DNA from: Erigeron canadensis
Lineage: Eukaryota > Streptophyta > Magnoliopsida > Asterales > Asteraceae
DNA: 64,000 nucleotides
NCBI RefSeq assembly: GCF_010389155.1
Contig: NC_057766.1
Location: 27,165,516-27,229,515 of the forward strand
Direction: 5' to 3'
The translations under genes and the position numbers were made by a program. The notes under the pieces were generated by a model that saw only the letters and a list, made by a program, of their open reading frames with translations, was not told where the DNA came from and did not search any database. This document shows, in pieces, positions 1-10,343 of this stretch (its first letter is position 1; every line of letters starts with the position of its first letter).

Positions 1-1511
1 TAGTTTAACTTTAACGGGAACTGGAGATAAGAAAGTAGAAAAAATCTCTCCAACTAAGACACCTTAAGTCCTTATTCGGATATATGTGCATTCAATGAGT
101 GTAAATAAGCTTAGAGGCCAAGCAGATGTACAAAATATTGAGCAGTTAGTTTCTAAATTATTGAATGCACATAGTAAAACAAACCTCATCCTTCTTTGGT
201 TGTGGGTCGCTTGCATGAACAAAGCTCTTGTTGAGTGTTATGCTCTTAAGTTCCTCACTAAGAGCATCAGAATAAGAGCTCATGAAAGTTGTTTGTCATC
301 TCCATGATCATCAGCCAATTCTTCATCATCCCTATCTTCAGAGTAATCTGCGATCAAATGATGATATAGACAAACTAAGTAATAGAAACGGCAAAAACAG
401 ATAACAAACCAAAATCAACTCGTATGCATCCTACAATGTCCAGCTACCCTATATTGATACTTTTAATCAAAGCTGCATAAATGTGTTAGAAAATGTATCG
501 GGGTGAACAATCTGATCACATGGTATACTGTATGTCCATCCTATCAGAAGATAGCAATGAACACCATTCCAAAAACAGGATACTAGCCACACAAAACTGA
601 AAAACCCCACAGAAAGTTACAAGTTACTTTACGTCATCTAAATCTGACCAACATATAATTTCCCCAAATATCATGTTAGCGTTATTAATAAACTGTGGAT
701 AGTTGTATACGAATACTGAAGCTACTGTCATCTAATCCTATCAGAACCCACAAAATAATGCACTAAAAGCACTAAAGCCATCTATTACCAACATAATGAA
801 CGAATTTATTTGAAGAAATGCAACTTTATATCAATTACCAACAATGCTATCGCTTAAAGAATAAAGTGGTACCATAATCAAGCAGATAACAGGACCACCA
901 CTGAGCTTGATCGCCCCCAAGTTTGAGGACAAACTGCCCCAAGCTCATACAACCTTATCAAAACCATACTAAACCGAACGGAAACCAACAGAGATCAGTT
1001 TGGTTTTTGGTTCTTCTTTTTATAAGTATCTTCATTTAAGTTCTCAGTTTCGGCCATTCATGTTTGATTGGAGCCAAAGCAGTTTTCTTTGTTTTTTTTT
1101 TTAAATTAAAAAGCTAAGTTGCATCTAGTTCACGATTTGGTTGAAGCGGAACTCATACCAATTAGAAGCAGCTTCACATTTGTGATTTCAAATGTAAATT
1201 TACACAACGTCATGGATAGTAGCTAGCTAGATACAATAAATATAACTAGGGTACAATTGTGTGATATGTGAGCATATGAAGTATGATTAGGCTAGCAAAG
1301 TTACGATATTGAATCAAGTTCTCCTTCTAAAGTGTCAATCAGGAGGTTCAACAAATCAATGTTATATCGAAAAAGAAAAAACCCGGAACTCCAAGGACAT
1401 GCACATATCTAGTTTGAATTTTCAAGAAAAGAGTATTTGTCAATCAGCAGCTTCGCATTTGTGACTTGAAAAGTAAATTAACACAATGCATCTAACTAGG
1501 GTACAATTTTT
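1..1511. other. Intergenic DNA, no gene recognised
   Basis: AT-rich sequence with only short, unconserved reading frames. The part next to 1,512 is probably the 3' flank of the minus-strand gene that ends there. No repeat termini or RNA gene were seen. Confidence 0.5.
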
Positions 1512-2087
1512 TCAATCAGCACTTTCTTCTTCTGGTAGGATTTCATTCCTCTTGGATTTACTAGACTTCTTCTTTGGATTCTTCTTCAGACAATCGATTT
1601 CATCGGTGAATCTGTAGCCCAACCTCCTCAGAACAGTTCTGCTCATAGTTTCTTCTGAAAGCACATACGTTTCCGGTAAGGGATTTGGTGGGGTTACCTG
1701 CTTGTCTTCGATTATGTATCCGTACTTCCTCAAGACGAATTTGCTGTGGTTTTCATCTGAAAATGGGCTGCTGGACATCATCTCATTTGTAGCTAGCGTT
1801 TCGTCTCCATTAATTTCTTTCTTTTGATTTTCAGGCCCAAAATAAATATGACAAAATAAAGAAAGAAAAAAACCTTGGTATCGGCTTTTTCTTCTTCGGT
1901 TAGCTCAGCAATACGTGCATCCATTTTCTGCTTCAAATCTTCCCAAGCTGCATTATTATATACAGTAATTTAATTAATAAAACCCCAAACAATAAAAAAT
2001 TAAGGACATATATATATATATATATATCGAAATATATTTAATGCACATACTAAAAGGTCTCCATGGCGCTAGTTCTTCCTCAGTCAT
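1512..2087 (-). CDS. Unrecognised 139-aa protein with a twice-repeated LRRxGY motif
   Basis: I read three exons on the minus strand: 2087-2051, 1947-1874 and 1820-1512. All have GT-AG borders (acceptors GCAG and AAAG) and compatible phases, giving 139 aa. The start is the ATG directly after a TTCCAG acceptor, so a 5'-UTR exon or a further coding exon may lie upstream. The N-terminus (MTEEELAPWRPF, then WEDLKQKM) is acidic and helical-looking. The C-terminal half contains two related units, SKFVLRKYGYIIEDK and SRTVLRRLGYRFTDE, about 40 residues apart, followed by a Lys-rich stretch (KKNPKKKSSKSKR) that could be a nuclear signal. I do not know the family, so no function is proposed. The first two exons are repeated at 5,654-5,870. 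Confidence 0.6.
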
Positions 2088-2469
2088 CTGGAATACAAAA
2101 AAAATAAATAATTGGACTACGATTGTGTTGCTTGAAGTCGATCAACAAATAAATTCTAACGTGGACTCCCTCTTCGACAGCTTCTACTATTCGCGAAATT
2201 ACAAAGTCAACAAGCCAAGTCGTAGTCGGCTGTTGCTTCACCCAAGTATCTCTACGAATATTAATTAGCAAGCACCACTTTTGAATGCAATTCCTTACGC
2301 ACCGACTAAACAAATTCCCCTCTTAGCCGACCTTCGAATCCCTACAACACCTCTCGAACTCCTCTAAAACTCTTGTATGAATCTCTAGCCGACCTTTTAT
2401 GAATATTATTATCCCCCCTAGCACCTCACGTTATATATATATAGTAATTATGCCTGTTGTTTCTCGACA

Positions 2470-2645
2470 GCAAGTCTCAAAACAAGGAAATAGGCCCTTT
2501 GGCTTTCCTTTGGGCTCACGGCTGCTTCTGGCCCAAAATGGGCTGCGGCCCATTCTCCTTTTCTCCTCTGCTGGGCTGCAGCTGCCAGGCCCAAACATGG
2601 GCTCTCTTTTCCTTAATAGGCTCATCACAAAATTGGGCTGAGTTC
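2470..2645. promoter_or_regulatory. Cluster of GGCCCA/TGGGCT motifs upstream of the 139-aa gene
   Basis: About ten GCCCA/TGGGC cores on both strands lie within 180 bp, roughly 400-550 bp upstream of the minus-strand ATG at 2,087. In plants such site II-like motifs mark promoters of growth-associated genes. The cluster could instead belong to an old repeat, so assignment to this gene is inference. Confidence 0.3.
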
Positions 2646-2711
2646 ACGTGAATACTTAAACTTTGAGCTTCCACCATTTTATTTCTTGTATCTTTCTTTT
2701 CTCACTTAGTC

Positions 2712-3454
2712 TAGAGGTGTAAGAAGCGGTTAACCGATTTCGGTTATTAATTTTAATAATCGGTTTCGGTTATTTTTTGAAACAGTAATAATCGATTACG
2801 GTTAACTTGTACCGGTTAATAACCGGTTTCTAGGTTTTAAAACTGGAACCTATCTAACCGATTTCGATTAATAATAACCGGTTAACCTATTCGGTTTTTT
2901 TTAACCGCCCATTATAATATTGAGAAAGTGGTGAACAATGTGAAAAAACAATCATTTCCGACAAGCCTAAGCGACAAACCCATATTCCGAAAAAACTTAT
3001 ATTCCAAATAAACATCATTTTCTAAGCACAACAAATTTCATTATCCCAAATCTCAAAAACAACCAAAATTGATGTTGGATCGGATGAAATAAGCATTAAT
3101 CTATATATAGTATAGATATATTGAAAGCAAATGAAATAATCTGATAGTGCGATCTTTCTGATTATATATAAGTGTATGTATATAGTATGATTGATATTGA
3201 TATATATATATATATATAGATTTAATTAATAATATGTATATAATATGTGATTAACCGGTTATTATTTGGAATAATTAACCGGTTATAGGTTAACCGATTA
3301 ATAATCGGTTTTGGTTTTGAAAAGAGTAATCGGTTAATAACTTACGATTTCTGGTAACCTATAATCGGTTTTTACTATTCCGGTTATTAACCGATTTTGG
3401 TTACCGGTTACAAATCGATTCGGTTCGGTTAATCGGTTTTTTCTTATACCTCTA
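2712..3454. mobile_element. hAT-type MITE with perfect 8-bp target-site duplication
   Basis: The 743-bp element starts TAGAGGTGTAAGAA and ends with the near inverse TTCTTATACCTCTA. The flanks carry an identical 8-bp duplication, ACTTAGTC (2704-2711 and 3455-3462). An 8-bp TSD and TAG-type termini are hAT hallmarks. The interior is built of inverted runs of GGTTAACCGATTTCGG-like sequence and has no transposase ORF, so the element is non-autonomous. Confidence 0.85.
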
Positions 3455-3462
3455 ACTTAGTC

Positions 3463-5073
3463 AATGAGCATTTTTCTTATTTTTGTACGACTAAAAATTA
3501 AACATATGTTGCATTATTTCTCTTTTCCGCTTCGATCTTCATTTAATCACAATAATCCTTATCTAAGTTCACTTTTGTCATATTTCATCTCATAGACCTA
3601 TAATTCAAATAATTCACAGATTAAGTATAAAAGTCTACAAAAATGACAATAATAAATATAAAAGAAACGATATCGCGTAAAATAAATATACATAAAATAG
3701 GCGATATCAGTATTCTCGATATTTTCCGGTATTACCATTCCGATATCTCCTGTATTTTAGAAGAAAAAAAATTTGAATTTATTTTTATGGTACTATAATA
3801 TTATTTTTTGTTATTTGTAAACTTTATAACTTATATTTTGTTTTGAAGTACTTATTTGGTATTATTTTTGAGTCGATAATAATTATATTTTGATTAATTT
3901 CTTTAATTGTAACAAGTTTTGTAGAATTTTTATAAGAAAAAAAAGAATAAATAGTCGTATCGGATGGTATTTTCAGTAACACATTTTTTTTTTTTGCACC
4001 GGCATGACTAATATACCGGCTTTTAAAACATTGCTTTAAATATTTCATTATCACATTTACATCAATCAACACCACTAGACCGAAGACCATCGTCCCCGCC
4101 ATCACCACCGCATTACGCGAATACCTTGCTCATTCACATTAAAAAAGGAGTGATTCAAGGCAAATTTCCTATCATCAACAAATGTTTTTCTTACCAATCA
4201 ATTGTTCATCCCATATAAAATGGTATTGGTAAATGGCGTTGCAATTATATGTATGTGACATTTCTATCATAAAGTTGGTGTGCAAGAACCAAATCCTCCA
4301 AATTTAAACCGGTCATACCTTTTTTGTTCATGTGAGTCAGTAATCAAAAGTGGCCAATAAAATAAAATCAATACTACAAATAAGGAATTGTCACATATAA
4401 AACCTTCTTATAAATGTCACATAACTAAGAAAAATAATCTAAATTCAAACAAAACAAACGTGAGCAAAAAAGGAAAAAATCCCCAAAGTCCTTTTTATAA
4501 GACCTTTATAATCAAGCTTTCAAGGCATACAACTTGATAAATCATTTTTATTCCAAGATTTAGATTAGTATTGTAACAATTTCTCCATAAGCATTATTAA
4601 CACATTAAGGGATGTAACAAATGTAACAGCAAACAGTTGCAGAATGTAACAAATACTCGCTTCTGGCATTCTTTATAATACAAAATAGAAGACATACTTG
4701 CAGTAAACAAAAACTACGTCCAGTAATAAAGGCCCATCCGACACAAACACAAGTAACTAGATAAATTTTCTATCAAAAGCACTACTAACCCGGTGATCTT
4801 ACTGACCAATCACCATTAAAAAAAATAACTAGACAACTTTCTTTCAAAGCACTAATCTTGACATATTAACTTCATTGTTCAATCCCGATACATACTCAAT
4901 CACATTTCATTTGAAATTAAGTTTCTTATTAGTTCTCTCCTACCATCGATTTCCGCTTTTGGATCCTTATCATCATAAAAAGGATCGGCTTTCTGATCGT
5001 GCAATGGCTAAACGACCTCCAACATCACATATGAAAATAAATAGCTTTGTATTTGTTTTGTACAAGTTGAAAC
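3463..5073. other. AT-rich intergenic DNA, nothing recognised
   Basis: No convincing coding exon, terminal repeat or RNA gene on either strand. The reading frames present are short and of low complexity. Confidence 0.5.
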
Positions 5074-5610
5074 TGTAGGGACTTAATATGTAAATTTGGT
5101 AGTAAGTTAGTTAGCAGCGGTTAAGTTTTGATTTGTATATAAATATGTATTTCCCTCTCATTTTAATATAATAATGAAAGTAAATTTCCTAAATTTCTCT
5201 CTAAAATTACTTGATTAATTCCGCTTATCAAGTTTCATATGGTATCAGAGCGCAAGGATTAGAGATGTTTTCATTGTGTTCGGTGATTGTTCCGATCATA
5301 TCGTTGCCGGAATCCGCCATTCTTATGTAATCAAGCTTTGGGGATTTTGATTTTGGAAGTTTTTCCGATCTTTTCTGGTGTTATTCCGATTACGGTGCTC
5401 ATTCTTCCAATCTTTCTTCTCTCAATTAATCAATTACTTGATTCTTGTTACAATTAGGGTTTTCATTTCAACCTAATTGATTGATGACGTCATATTTCTA
5501 ATTGATTTCATTACTGATAATAATAAAAAAAATTCAGATTTTTAGGGTTTTCATTAGTGTTGTCATGGCTATTCCAGATCATTCATTACATAGATACATT
5601 ATACATACAG
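5074..5610 (+). mobile_element. Copia LTR with primer-binding site and start of leader/gag
   Basis: A 164-bp LTR-like unit runs 5074-5237, beginning TGTAGGGACTTAATATG and ending GTTTCA, with a TATATAAATATG box about 100 bp before its end. Two bases later (5240-5251) comes TGGTATCAGAGC, the initiator-Met-tRNA primer-binding site of plant Ty1/copia elements. Leader sequence and a possible gag start (MAIPDHSLHRY, about 5565) follow. The element then stops near 5,610, with no gag body, pol or second LTR: a truncated 5' end. Confidence 0.7.
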
Positions 5611-5653
5611 TGTATATATATCATATATATAAAAATATGACAAAATAAAAAAC

Positions 5654-5870
5654 CTTGGTATCGGCTTTTTCTTCTTTGGTTAGCTCAGCAATACGTGCAT
5701 CCATTTTCTGCTTCAAATCTTCCCAAGCTGCATTATTATATACAGTAATTTAATTAATAAAACCCAAACAATCAAAAATTAAACACACACACACACATAT
5801 ATATATATATCGAAATATATTTAATGCACATACTAAAAGGTCTCCATGGTGCTAGTTCTTCCTCAGTCAT
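5654..5870 (-). pseudogene. Duplicated first two exons of the 139-aa gene
   Basis: Exons 5870-5834 and 5727-5654 match exons 1 and 2 of the gene at 1,512-2,087, with the same splice sites and frame and one visible residue change (ELTEEE to ELTKEE). Similarity runs about 5,649-5,905, then stops. The third exon, with the LRRxGY repeats, is absent because copia sequence lies beyond 5,649. Upstream, an ATG at 6026 (MNPSERALLREQ) cannot be joined in frame to the ATGACTGAG exon. It is a gene fragment unless spliced to something unseen. Confidence 0.55.
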
Positions 5871-6715
5871 CTCGAACATACAAAAATAAATAAATAATTG
5901 GGAATCATCATCGGAAGGGATTGATAAAAATAAAAAATAAAAATCGAAGCAAATAAAAGAAGACAAAAAAACAATAAATTTTAAACGTATTTGCTCGCGA
6001 AGAAGTGCCCTCTCGGAAGGATTCATCGCTGTTCTCGGTCGATCGATCAAAACCGGTAAGGGTTTTTTTTTGGAAGGGATAGATTTGTGAACCGTCGAGA
6101 CTCGAAGGTAATTTATATTTATAGCGGTACAAGGTCTTATGACCCGGCCTTTCTTTTCCTTTTTCGTTCTTTCCTTTTTTCCTTAAAAGGTACAAATTTA
6201 GATATATTCTTATTTTTAATTAATCTCAATTAACTACAAAATATGAAATTTATAAAATTTATATTTATACTAAGTACTAAAATGCAACGACTTTCTTTTA
6301 CTTTGGTTTTTCTTTATCTTTTAAAAAATAAATTCATTTTATTGGATGATCCCATTATATTTATAAAAAAAAAGTGTCATAAAATATAAAAAAGAAAACA
6401 TCACTCGTCATTCGAGGCAAATAGTTACCTCAACCTAAAAAGAAATAATTACCCAAAACCCATCGAGTACCATATCGGCACCCCATCGGGATAAAAAATT
6501 TTTGTCTGAAACCAATCCACATTAAAAAAAACTTGAAACTCGACCCGATAATGAGAACTTTCTTAACACTTGTCTCTTTTCAAACCACTATCATTGTTGA
6601 ATAAAACTTCACCATCTTGATTGATGACGTTGCATGAACCAAAATACAGTAGTGTTTTAACAAAGTCAAAATGTCAGTGACGTTATGTGTCGTTAGTACT
6701 TTAAGTGCGAATATT
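5871..6715. other. Flank of the gene fragment, AT-rich
   Basis: About 5,900-6,100 may be the original 5' region of the duplicated gene. The rest is AT-rich with no supported feature. Confidence 0.4.
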
Positions 6716-7495
6716 TAGGGTTGTAAATGAATTGAACAGTTCGCGAACAGTTCATGAACCGTTCGGCGGGATGTTCGTTCTTGTTCATTTAGTTAAATGA
6801 ACGAACATGAACAAAGCTTCTGGTTCGTTCATATATGTTTATGAACGTTCGATAATCTGTTCGAGAACATTCGATCGTGTATGTTCGTGAACAATTGTTC
6901 GATTATGTTCGCGAATATTTGTTCGTTTATGTTCGTTTAATACCTAATCAATTGTACTTTAAAAATAGTTTAAATATAAATATTTTTTTAATCATATATA
7001 TATGGAAAAAGTGAATATTGGGTTGTTGTCCATCTAAGTTTATATGAGGAACCCCTCACACACAAATATTTTAATAGTATTTGATTTTGAAACAAACGAT
7101 GGGGCCTCAATGATACATATGGACTAAAATACAAATTGTGAGGAGTTTTCATCTAACCTTAAATGGAGGACAACCCTATATTCATTTCCCCTATATATAT
7201 ATATATACACACACACTTTTATTAATATCAGTTATTTGTATTTTAAGAAAAAGTTTAAATAAAAATACTTATTTTATAAGTATTTCGATTCGTTTGTGTT
7301 CGTACATTAATGTTCGTTCGTTTGTGTTCGTGAACAGAACAAAAACGAACGAACATGAACAAGTCATTATGTTCGTTTATCCGTTCGTGAACACAACATT
7401 ATGTTCGTTTTTTTGTTCGTAAACCTTTCGTTAAGTTAAACGAACGAACATAATCAACGTCATGTTAGTGTTCGTTCGGTTTGTTTATAGCTCTA
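6716..7495. mobile_element. Foldback MITE of GTTCGTTC repeats (hAT-like termini)
   Basis: Starts TAGGGTTGTAAATGAATTGAAC and ends with an imperfect inverse, GTTCGGTTTGTTTATAGCTCTA. Each side carries dense GTTCGTTC/GAACGAAC arrays (6,740-6,940 and 7,285-7,475) that can pair with each other. The flanking 8-mers CGAATATT and TGTATATT match only in part, so the TSD is uncertain. No ORF is present. Confidence 0.6.
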
Positions 7496-7936
7496 TGTAT
7501 ATTGTTATACTTTGAATGGCTAGAAGCCCATAATGTTCAATTCCCGCAGTAAAATACTCCCTCCGTGTATATTGTTATACCTTTGCATGGTATGAAGATC
7601 AAACCTATGTTCTCTAATTCATTGATTTTTATGAATTTCTTCTAATGATCATTATAACTAAATCTCTCATTATTTGGGATTTATTACTTTTAGTAGTATA
7701 AAAATGGATGTTACATATATATACTAGAGAGTATAGGGATGGCATAAAAAACCCGAACTCGATATCCGAAAAATTTGGGTCGGATCGGGACAAGCTTATC
7801 GGGCAACAAGTTGGATTTTAGGGCAATTATTGAGGTTTTACCCGGTTTCGGGGCAAGGACTGGGGCGTGCCTGTCCTGACCCGACCCGAACTCCATATAT
7901 AGGTTGGTTGCCAAAAAGAGGTGACAAAAACACATA

Positions 7937-8245
7937 CTCCCTCCGTCCCATTTTAATTGTCTAATTTTGACTAGTCAAGTCTTATTCTTTCGACTTTGAA
8001 CGTAAATATCTTTGTTTATATTAGATAACACTTGATATAATATATATGAATTGATTGGCTTTTACATGTACTTTTCATTGATATAACTTTCATTAACTAA
8101 TATATAACACAAACAAAAAATATCTACGGTCAAAGTCGGAAGAAAAAGACTTGACTAGTCAAAATTGAACAATTATAAACGGTCAAAGTCGGAAGAAAAA
8201 GACTTGACTAGTCAAAATTGAACAATTATAATGGGACAGATGGAG
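7937..8245. mobile_element. Stowaway-type MITE
   Basis: Begins with the plant Tc1/mariner Stowaway terminus CTCCCTCCGTCCCA and ends TGGGACAGATGGAG. The left flank is TA; the right flank is CA, probably a mutated TA. An internal 53-bp unit is tandemly duplicated (about 8,125-8,230). It sits exactly at the centre of the larger foldback. Confidence 0.8.
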
Positions 8246-8520
8246 CATGTGTTTTTGTCACCACTTTTTGACAACCAACCTATATATCGAGTTCAAGTCG
8301 GGTCAGGATAGGCACGCCCCTGTCCTTGCCCCGAAACCGGTTAAAACCTCAATAATTGCCCTAAAATCCAACTTGTTACCCAATAAGCTTGTCCGAATCC
8401 GAGCCAAATTTTTCATATATCGAGTTTCATTATCGAGTTCGGGTTTTTTATGACATCCCTATACTCCTCTAGTATAAATATGTAACATCCATTTTTATTT
8501 TTATACTACTAAAAGTAATA

Positions 8521-9263
8521 TATTAATGAGATGAAACGAGATGAAAACAAAGAACACCTTCCTTACTAGAATATGTCTTCTTGGAAGAAACCTGCTAAGT
8601 ACAATGATTATATTTACATTTCAAGTTCCTTACAAGAATGACTCGATCAACAAATTGTTGGGTGCTGGTATATAATGATTAATAATTTGTTTTGAAATAT
8701 AAATTGTTTAATCGGAAGACTGGGGGCAGATTTCGATCATGCAAATCAGAATTGAATACAAATACACATGTCATAACTCGTGTCATGGCAACTGGTGATG
8801 ATTTTCAATATCATATTAATGGACCGCTTGGTATCGAAACCTTTGGGTAAATAGCCATTTTGGCCCTGTATCTGTTGAACTAATTTCTTTCTTTCATTCA
8901 TCCTAAAGAACTAGATTATACTACAACAAAATAAATGTTGTTGCACTCTCGCCGTACTTTAGGATAAACTTCCATGTAGTTCTTTGTGTTGGTGATAGAC
9001 TTATATCTTCAATATATAACTACATAACAAATCGAAGTGTACTTTGTTGTTGGTTACAAACTATTCCCTTGCTTATTCAGTTATTGCTAAAAGTAATAGA
9101 GAATTTGTTGATGTAAATTTAGTTTTAAATCATTTTATAGTAGAATGGGTAGATATGATAGAATCTTCTTTAAAGTTGAGTAAATATGAAATTATTAGTT
9201 TTAATTGGGTAAATATGTAATTAAGATGTTATTATTGGGTAGATATGAAATTCTCTCTATTAA
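8521..9263. other. Insertion splitting the right arm of the foldback
   Basis: The inverted-repeat arm resumes on the far side of this 743-bp block. TATTAAT occurs at or near both edges, so it may be an insertion with a short duplication. No ORF or known terminus recognised. Confidence 0.4.
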
Positions 9264-9367
9264 TAAATCCCAAATAATGAGAGATTTAGTTATAATGATC
9301 ATGTAAAGAAATTCATACAAATCAATGAATTAGAGAACAAAGGTTTGATTTTCATAACATGCAAAGG

Positions 9368-10343
9368 TTGAAGGTCATTTTTTACTATTGAGGTAGAACC
9401 TGAAAGCTTTCAAACACTATTAAAAAATTAAAACTTAAAATCCATAACAATGAACAATTTCTTTCCTTGTTTTAAGATAAAGTTGGTTTTGTAAAAAATT
9501 GAAATTAAATTAAATTTAAAATATTAGGGTATCAAGGCAAACATAATTTTAGGAATATGCTGTTGATTATACAATATTCTAGAAACAAATTATTATTTTA
9601 TATAATTAATGATGATGATGGTTATCTATACTATATTATAAAAAGAATAGCCCCATATTGAAAGTTATATTGAGGAAAATATCTAAAATACTCTTAATGA
9701 TTTATTATACTATTAGTACTTAATCTTTTAAAACATCTCAATTAACTCTTTACATTTTACATCAATTACCTATATCATTCGACGCCGCTTCTACCACCAA
9801 TAATCATCCACCATCAACACCACCGCTGCAACGACCATCACCGGATAGCGTGATAATAAAGATGATAATAAAATGATATAATAATGGAAATATAGGAAGC
9901 CAAAGCTGAGGAAGGAAAGAAATAATAATAAAAAACGAACAAGAACAATCATTTCTTCCTGTTTTGATTGCCAGATCATCGTCATCATCAGCAGCAGCCA
10001 ATTTTGCCCTAATTTTTTTACAATTAAAGGTTTTTATCAATAATTTTCCCTAATTCTTATATACTTTCTTATTTAACTTATTATTCCATACGTATTCTAC
10101 TATTCTATATCTTGTTCATATCATTATTTTAATATTTATTTCCTATAACTAATTCCCAATATATCCAATAATAATTATAATAAACCTAATTCATACTTTT
10201 AGGGTTTCATTTTGTATATCCAAATAAGTTTGTTAAAAAAAGTTTTCTTTTTTATGTCAGTACCAAAACCAAAGCTTGTCAAAGTAGTGCTCCAGGGTTG
10301 CGTAATTATCGTATGGTGAACAGGCGTAACCGCATTTCATCGA
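9368..10343 (+). promoter_or_regulatory. MSL upstream region with probable 5'-UTR intron; Helitron-like 5' end
   Basis: At 9,625 the sequence TCTATACTATATTATAAAA resembles a plant Helitron 5' terminus, but I found no matching 3' hairpin before the gene. From about 9,950 to 10,028 lies a probable untranslated leader exon. It could splice from the GT after ATTAAAG to the AG of TTTATGTCAG at 10,260, as UTR introns are common in this family. All of this is inference from splice-site look. Confidence 0.35.

Larger units (their letters stand above)
7581..9367. repeat. Large inverted repeat (foldback) with nested insertions
   Basis: The left arm 7,581-7,936 is the reverse complement of 8,246-8,519 plus 9,264-9,367. 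Both arms can encode the same frame (MCFCH, then SGQDRHAPVLAPKP). A Stowaway MITE occupies the centre, and the right arm is split by about 740 bp of unrelated DNA (8,521-9,263). The two mirrored frames are a by-product of the repeat, not genes. Confidence 0.75.

Noticed and set aside
5987..6026. Possible first exon MNPSERALLREQ for the duplicated 139-aa gene
   Set aside because: Joining to the next exon in any available splice phase gives an immediate stop; at best 5'-UTR.
7711..7935. 74-aa frame similar to a frame at 8,247-8,453
   Set aside because: The resemblance is only because the two lie in arms of one inverted repeat; no gene structure.
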